DNA from: Variovorax paradoxus NBRC 15149
GTDB lineage: Bacteria > Pseudomonadota > Gammaproteobacteria > Burkholderiales > Burkholderiaceae_C
Assembly: GCF_001591365.1 (NCBI RefSeq)
Contig: NZ_BCUT01000001.1
Coordinates: 434,001 to 498,000 of the forward strand
Reading direction: 5' to 3'
DNA: 64,000 nt
Shown: positions 59,434 to 64,000 of the stretch, one piece after another
How the letters are laid out: each line of letters starts with the position of its first letter
Numbering within the stretch: position 1 is the stretch's first letter
Notes under the pieces: model-generated
The model's input: the letters and a program-made list of their open reading frames with translations, nothing else
Told to the model about the DNA's origin: nothing
Databases searched by the model: none
Position numbers and translations under genes: made by a program

Positions 59434-60447
59434 ATGGAACATGTCCCACGCTCGTCTGCGGGGCTTGGCTCCGCCTGGAACGCGGATCCGCGGCCCTCGA
59501 CGCCAGACCCTCGCCCGCTGCCGCCATTCGCGCCGAGCGCACCGCGGACATCGAAATGCTTTCATCCCGTTCGCGTGGAGAGCCCATCTCTTTCGCCGCA
59601 TGCGTTCGCAACCCGCGTTCCGGTTCTGATTGCATGTTGTCCGAGCTGCGCATCAACGCTGCTGGGACTGGACCTGTTGGCGTCGAGGCACCGTCCCGAG
59701 CGGATGTACAGCGTCGAACATGCGCAGATGAACAGCATCTGCGACCTGGAAGCCTGTTGCCGCCAGCAGGCGCCTCGCCTGCTGCTGGTGGACATCGCGC
59801 TTCTTTCCCCGGAAGGGATCGGCAAGCTGGGCGATCTGCGCCGCCACTTCCCAGCCACCGACTGGCTTCTTGGCTGGGAGCAGCCCTCGGCGAAGGGCCT
59901 GGATGCGGCGATCCGGATCCAGGCGCGCGGCTGCGTCGAATGGGAAGCGAGCGCGGAGCAGTTCGCGCAATCGCTCGATGCCGTGCTGGCAGGGATCCTG
60001 GGCTTTCCGGGGCCGGTATTGCAGGCACTCTATCTTTCCGTGCTGCGATGGACTGTGGCGGGCGGGCGTCCGGCATCGGGTTCGACGCCGCCTGCAATCC
60101 GGCTGACAGCGCGGGAGGACGAGGTGCTGTCGCTGATGCACCGGGACTTGTCCAACAAGCAAATCGCCGAGCAACTCGGGATCAGCGTCAACACGGTCAA
60201 GAAGCACCTCGCCCATGTGTTCGCGAAGCAGGGCCAGCACAGCCGCCGCTGGCATCTCGCCCGGCCCGGGCTCGCCGAGCCGGTTCTGGAGAGGTTCATC
60301 CCGCAGCGCGAACCGGCAGCCCCGCCATACCCGGCCGACAGGCCTGGCCAGTTGGCTCGGATTGCCTATCGCCTCGAGGGCGCAGGCGCTTCGCCCCTTG
60401 CCTGCCCTGCCGGGCAGTCCGATGTCCTCAGGGCTCAGGCCAAGTAG
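59434..60447 (+). CDS. LuxR-family response-regulator-like protein
   Basis: 337-residue regulator. Residues 60-190 look like a degenerate receiver domain (VPVLIACCPSC opening, RLLLVDIALLSPEG with a possible phospho-acceptor Asp120), but the acidic pocket at its start is missing. Residues 222-265 are a LuxR helix-turn-helix (LTAREDEVLSLMHRDLSNKQ, then GISVNTVKKHL). ATG 59434 has GGGGGA upstream and is preferred over GTG 59404. No sensor kinase is adjacent. It is divergent from the type I secretion operon and probably controls it. The 80-residue Pro-rich tail is atypical. Confidence 0.8.
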   Translation: MEHVPRSSAGLGSAWNADPRPSTPDPRPLPPFAPSAPRTSKCFHPVRVESPSLSPHAFATRVPVLIACCPSCASTLLGLDLLASRHRPERMYSVEHAQMNSICDLEACCRQQAPRLLLVDIALLSPEGIGKLGDLRRHFPATDWLLGWEQPSAKGLDAAIRIQARGCVEWEASAEQFAQSLDAVLAGILGFPGPVLQALYLSVLRWTVAGGRPASGSTPPAIRLTAREDEVLSLMHRDLSNKQIAEQLGISVNTVKKHLAHVFAKQGQHSRRWHLARPGLAEPVLERFIPQREPAAPPYPADRPGQLARIAYRLEGAGASPLACPAGQSDVLRAQAK

Positions 60448-60455
60448 CCCGGCGC

Positions 60456-61349
60456 CTACAGGCTCGCCGCAATCCGCTCCCGCAGCCAGCGATGCCCCGG
60501 GTCGCGATGGCGCCGCTCGTGCCACAGCATCGCCATCTCGTAGCCCGGCACTTCCAGCGGCGCCTCCACCACGCGCAGCCCCGGCGCGCCGCGCGCCAGC
60601 CGCTCTGGCAGCATCGCAACCATGTCGGTGCTCGCCAGCACCGACATCATGAAAAGGAAATGCGGCACCGAGAGCGCCACGCGCCGCGCGAGCCCCTGCT
60701 GCGCCAGCGCATCGTCCGTGGGCCCGGCAAAGCCGCCGCCGCCGAGCGACACCACCACATGCTCCAGCGCGCAGAACTGCGCAAGCGTGGGCCGGCGCTT
60801 CAGGCGCGGATGGCCGGTGCGCCCGGCGAGCACATAGCGCTCGTTGAACAGCACGCGCCGGTGCAGCCCGGACGGCGCGCCCACGCTGGTGTGGAAGAAC
60901 AGGTCGATCTCGCCCTGCTCCAGCTGCCGCGCCATGCGCGAGGGCACCGCCTCCACCACGGCCAGCCGCGTGTGGGGCGCGGCCGCGCGCAGACCGGCGA
61001 GCGCCGGCAGCAGGATCGCCGACTCGGCATAGTCGGCCGCGGCCACGCGCCAGGTGGTGGTCGCCTCGGCGGGGTCGAAGGGTTTGGTGGGCGCCACCGC
61101 GCGGCCCAATGATTCGAGCGCTTCGCGCAGCGGCTCGCGCAATTCGTCGGCGCGCGCGGTGGGCCGCATGCCGCGCTGCGCGGGCACCAGAAGCGGATCG
61201 CTGAACACCTCGCGCAGCCGGGCGAGCTGCACACTCACCGAGGGCTGCGAGAGGTTCAGGCGCTCGGCGGCACGGGTCACGCTGCGTTCGGCCAGCAGCA
61301 CGTCGAGCGTGAGCAGCAGGTTGAGGTCGAGCCGCTTGAAATTGTCCAT
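60456..61349 (-). CDS. LysR family transcriptional regulator
   Basis: 297-residue LysR-type regulator. The N-terminal winged helix is in residues 6-65 (LDLNLLLTLDVLLAERSVTR, AAERLNLSQPSVSVQLARLR), followed by a periplasmic-binding-like effector domain (VVEAVPSRMARQLEQGEIDL). This form, with SVSVQLARLREVF and DPLLVP, is the NodD/LinR-like group. It is divergent from a quinone reductase gene, its probable target, and convergent with the LuxR-type gene 8 bp away. Confidence 0.9.
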   Translation of the reverse strand: MDNFKRLDLNLLLTLDVLLAERSVTRAAERLNLSQPSVSVQLARLREVFSDPLLVPAQRGMRPTARADELREPLREALESLGRAVAPTKPFDPAEATTTWRVAAADYAESAILLPALAGLRAAAPHTRLAVVEAVPSRMARQLEQGEIDLFFHTSVGAPSGLHRRVLFNERYVLAGRTGHPRLKRRPTLAQFCALEHVVVSLGGGGFAGPTDDALAQQGLARRVALSVPHFLFMMSVLASTDMVAMLPERLARGAPGLRVVEAPLEVPGYEMAMLWHERRHRDPGHRWLRERIAASL

Positions 61350-61352
61350 CGC

Positions 61353-61386
61353 TATTCCTGGAATTCTGAATATTCATTTCCAATAT
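61353..61386. promoter_or_regulatory. AT-rich inverted-repeat region between lysR and quinone reductase genes
   Basis: Contains TGGAA and TTCCA arms around a central GAATATTC palindrome just upstream of the lysR start. It is much more AT-rich than its surroundings. This is the expected place for LysR binding and both promoters. The repeat is imperfect, so the exact site is a guess. Confidence 0.4.
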
Positions 61387-61438
61387 AGCTCGACGAGGCC
61401 TAACCTGCCTGCATCTTCATCCGACGAACCATGCAGCC

Positions 61439-62236
61439 ATGAAAATCCTTCTTGTCCATGCCCATCCCGAAGCCCGTTCACTCAACGGCTCGCTCAAACA
61501 GTTCATGCGCGAACGTCTCGTGCAGGCCGGGCACGAGGTGCAGGTGTCCGACCTGTACGCCATGCAATGGAAGGCGACCTTGGCCGCCGACGACTTCGCG
61601 CATCTCGAGCCCGGCGCACCCTTCGACCCCATCGCCGATTCCCAGCGCGCCTTCGAGGCCGGCACCCAGCGCGAGGAAGTCGCCGCCGAGCAGGCCAAGC
61701 TGCTCTGGGCTGACACCGTGATCTTCCAGTTTCCGCTGTGGTGGTACACGATGCCGGCCATCCTCAAGGGCTGGGTCGACCGCGTCTACGCCTACGGCTT
61801 TGCCTACGGCGTGGGCGAGCATTCCGACAGGCACTGGGGCGACCGCTTCGGCCAGGGCGTGATGGCCGGCAAGCGCGCGATGCTGGTGGTCACGACCGGC
61901 GGCTGGGCCTCGCACTACAGCGCGCGCGGCATCAACGGGCCGATGGACGACCTGCTGTTCCCGATCCACCACGGCATTCTCTACTACCCCGGCTTCGAGG
62001 TGCTGCCGCCCTACGTGGTGTACCGCACCGGCAAGGTCGATGCCGCGGCCTACGCGCGCATCACCGAAGAACTGGGCCGCCGGCTCGATACGCTCGCAAC
62101 CACCGAGCCGATCCCGTTCCGCCCGCAGAACGCCGGCGACTACGAGATTCCCGCGCTCACACTGCGGGGCGACATCGCACCGGGCGAGGCGGGCTTCGCG
62201 GTGCACGCCGCGCCGGCCGGCAGGAACTCGGGCTAA
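61439..62236 (+). CDS. NAD(P)H dehydrogenase (quinone), NQO1/MdaB-type flavodoxin-fold protein
   Basis: 265-residue FAD/FMN protein. Flavodoxin-like start MKILLVHAHPEARSLNGSL, core motif FQFPLWWYTMPAILKGWVDR, and TTGGWASHYSARG in the C-terminal half. It reduces quinones by two electrons with NAD(P)H, avoiding semiquinones, and can also reduce azo or nitro compounds. It is under probable control of the divergent LysR protein. Its TAA overlaps the TAG of the convergent hydrolase gene. Confidence 0.9.
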   Translation: MKILLVHAHPEARSLNGSLKQFMRERLVQAGHEVQVSDLYAMQWKATLAADDFAHLEPGAPFDPIADSQRAFEAGTQREEVAAEQAKLLWADTVIFQFPLWWYTMPAILKGWVDRVYAYGFAYGVGEHSDRHWGDRFGQGVMAGKRAMLVVTTGGWASHYSARGINGPMDDLLFPIHHGILYYPGFEVLPPYVVYRTGKVDAAAYARITEELGRRLDTLATTEPIPFRPQNAGDYEIPALTLRGDIAPGEAGFAVHAAPAGRNSG

Positions 62237-64000
62237 GGCAGCACCGGATTCGCCGCCGCGTTGGCAATGGCCGCATCCGCATCGGCGCGCAGCATGAAGC
62301 GCCTGGCGACGAGGTCGTTGGCGGCGGCAGTCAGGGCCGCGAGGTAGCCGGCCTGGTCGGTGTAGCGCTCCTGCAGCGAGGGCCGCGGATCGCCGCTGCC
62401 CGAACGCTCGACCGCCGTCTTCGCAAACGGAAAGTACGCGCCGAACAAGCCTGCCAGGTCGATGGTGCCCGGCTTGCTGGTGTAGTTCCAGCCGGTGTTG
62501 GTGCCCACCGGCACCGCCACGTCGAGGCTGCGGATGCCCGCGATGTCGTTGCCGTCGGCATCCACCTGCGGCACGAGGATGGCGTAGTCGCGGCCGAGGT
62601 ATGCAGGCGGCACCTGCGTGGCAATGCCGCTCTCGTCTTGCGGCCGGTAGTTCGGCCCCCAGTCGAGCAGCGAATAGGTGTTGACCAGGCCCGTGTAGTT
62701 CGCGCCCGGAATGGCCGGAAACTTCAGCTGCTGCGGGCGCACCAGCGTGGCGTCGGCCAGCTTGGGCACCTGGCTGTCGGGCGGCGTGGCGCCCTTGACG
62801 ACCCAGTCTTCCAGGTTCTGGTAGAGCGCGCGCACCACCGGCACCACGCCGGCGTTCGCATTGGTGGTATAGAGCGCCCCGGCGCTCGCGCCCGGCAGCG
62901 AGGGCAGGCCCAGCAGGTGGTGCGTGCTCGCGTAGTAGTAGATGCGCGCGTTGTCCGGCTGCACGAGGTCGGCCGTGCCCCAGGCGTCGGTCAAAAGCGG
63001 CGAGCCCTGCAGCACATAGAACTCCGTGCCGCTGATGCCGATGAAGAGCTTGGGGCAGGTGCCGCTCGCCTCGCAGCGCGACAGGATGCCGCCGCGGCGC
63101 TGCGCCACGTCGTCCACGTAGTCCTTCGAGAGGCCGCGCGTGCCGGCCTGGCCGAAGGCCGTGTGGTCGGTGCGCACGCCTCCGCCGCCGCCCGGGATCG
63201 CGAAGCGCATGTTGATGTTGGTCTGCCGCGCCGCGATCTGCGCGAACACGCCGTCGAACACCTTGCGCCCCGCGAGGTCCTGGTTGAAGCCCAGGTGCAC
63301 GAAGGTCTTCATGAAGTTGCCGCACTGCGACACGCCCGAGGCAATGGTGTTCCTGATGGCGGCCGCCACCGGGTTGGCGGTGCCCGCGGCATCGCTCGCC
63401 TCGCGGTGGAAGAAGGCGATCATGTCGCGCACCGCGGCAAGGCCCAGGCCCATGACCTTCGGGTCCTTCGCGACGTAGACCAGCTCGTACATGTAGGCCG
63501 GATCCCATTTGTCGCGCAGGCACACGTTCGTCTCGTCGGGCGTGCCGGGGAACGGTGCGGCGGCGCTGCACTTGGCAAACTTCCAGTCGCTCGCGGGAAT
63601 GAGCTGGCGCGCATCGGCTTCGTTGATGCGCCGCGTGAGCACGTAGCCGGGTTGCGTGTTGTCCAGGCTCGCGGTCGCATAGGCCTGCATGGCCGCGTTG
63701 AACGGCCCGCCGGGCAGCGGCAGCGAATCGTTGCTTGCCGCCGTGGGCAGCAGCTCGGCGCGGTAGGTGCCGGTGATGCTGCTGCCGTCTGCATTGCGGG
63801 CCACGGGCACCTTGAGCGTGAGCTTGCCCGCCGCGGCCGGCACATCGCCCTGCCAGGCCGCCGTGAGGAACACGTAGCCGCGCGATGCAAAGTACGGATC
63901 GAGGTTGACGATGTTGCCGCGGTTCGGCGCGTCGTAGCGCAGCACGCCGCTGGCCTTGCCCATGTCCTTGGGCTTGAAGAGCACGAAGTCGGAGCTGTAC
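62233..64000 (-). CDS. Alpha/beta hydrolase-domain protein (3' part, cut by right edge)
   Basis: The visible 589 codons belong to a large exported-type hydrolase (Abhydrolase_10-like); the start lies beyond the right edge. The segment SGVSQCGNFMKTFVHLGFNQ has a GxSxxG-type nucleophile elbow, followed by an FDGVFAQIAARQTNINMRF stretch and many Asp/Asn/Tyr-rich loops. Paired Cys (KCSAAAPFPGTPDETNVC, RCEASGTC) suggest disulfides and export. The first readable codons before 63984 remain in frame, so the gene is not broken here. No function closer than esterase/lipase-like can be given. Confidence 0.75.
   Translation of the reverse strand, partial: YSSDFVLFKPKDMGKASGVLRYDAPNRGNIVNLDPYFASRGYVFLTAAWQGDVPAAAGKLTLKVPVARNADGSSITGTYRAELLPTAASNDSLPLPGGPFNAAMQAYATASLDNTQPGYVLTRRINEADARQLIPASDWKFAKCSAAAPFPGTPDETNVCLRDKWDPAYMYELVYVAKDPKVMGLGLAAVRDMIAFFHREASDAAGTANPVAAAIRNTIASGVSQCGNFMKTFVHLGFNQDLAGRKVFDGVFAQIAARQTNINMRFAIPGGGGGVRTDHTAFGQAGTRGLSKDYVDDVAQRRGGILSRCEASGTCPKLFIGISGTEFYVLQGSPLLTDAWGTADLVQPDNARIYYYASTHHLLGLPSLPGASAGALYTTNANAGVVPVVRALYQNLEDWVVKGATPPDSQVPKLADATLVRPQQLKFPAIPGANYTGLVNTYSLLDWGPNYRPQDESGIATQVPPAYLGRDYAILVPQVDADGNDIAGIRSLDVAVPVGTNTGWNYTSKPGTIDLAGLFGAYFPFAKTAVERSGSGDPRPSLQERYTDQAGYLAALTAAANDLVARRFMLRADADAAIANAAANPVLP

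Noticed and set aside
1-64000. CRISPR arrays, tRNA/rRNA genes, prophage or integron
   Set aside because: No regularly spaced repeats, tRNA-like cloverleaf or phage/integrase genes were recognised on reading the gaps; short ncRNAs cannot be excluded by eye.

Overview
This is a high-GC window, coding almost wall to wall, with ATGA/TGATG-coupled operons. The gene content (Liv-type ABC transporters with acyl-CoA ligases, many beta-oxidation genes, a selenoneine cluster, PhnCDE-type transport, Comamonadaceae-like regulators) points to a betaproteobacterium of the family Comamonadaceae, most likely Variovorax. The genus is inferred from gene content and base composition, not from a marker gene.

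Left part, 1-37.9 kb: a catabolic island. A MalT/LuxR-type regulator is cut by the left edge. Two complete branched-chain-amino-acid-type (Liv) ABC importers follow on the minus strand (15.8-9.2 kb and 9.0-2.4 kb). Each carries its own substrate-binding protein and its own long-chain-type acyl-CoA ligase, and an SCP2-type thiolase closes the run. Next come a putidaredoxin-reductase-like flavoprotein, a divergent TetR regulator, a TesB-fold protein and a SnoaL/crotonase fusion. A 15-gene minus-strand operon (37.4-20.5 kb) then encodes Rieske oxygenase alpha and beta subunits, crotonases, an SDR, an HSL-type esterase, an HMG-CoA-synthase-like/DUF35 protein, an SCP2 thiolase, an acyl-CoA ligase, a 3-hydroxyacyl-CoA dehydrogenase, a CrtI-like flavoprotein, a methylsuccinyl-CoA-dehydrogenase-like enzyme, a CaiB-family enzyme and a nitroreductase. 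A putidaredoxin-like ferredoxin is divergent from this operon.

Four near-identical 18-bp palindromes (consensus AGWCCGWC-NN-GWCGGTYT) lie in exactly the four control regions of this island, one of them in front of the tetR gene. I read this as one TetR regulon joining uptake, CoA activation, ring oxygenation and beta-oxidation of an unidentified carboxylic acid, probably aromatic or alicyclic. No ring-cleavage dioxygenase is present.

Middle, 37.9-46.1 kb: about 1 kb of non-coding DNA contains an IS630-type transposase fragment and separates the island from a PhnCDE-type importer. That importer abuts the selenoneine genes senA (minus strand) and senB-senC (plus strand). A small DUF305 membrane protein follows.

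Right part, 46.5-64 kb: a CPA1 Na+/H+ antiporter; a stand-alone acetolactate synthase divergent from an Lrp/AsnC regulator; a type I secretion operon (a 1228-residue T1SS-143/DUF5801 surface protein, two ABC exporter subunits and an HlyD adaptor) with a divergent LuxR-type regulator; a LysR regulator divergent from an NQO/MdaB-type quinone reductase; and an alpha/beta-hydrolase-domain protein cut by the right edge. No rRNA, tRNA, CRISPR array or prophage was seen.
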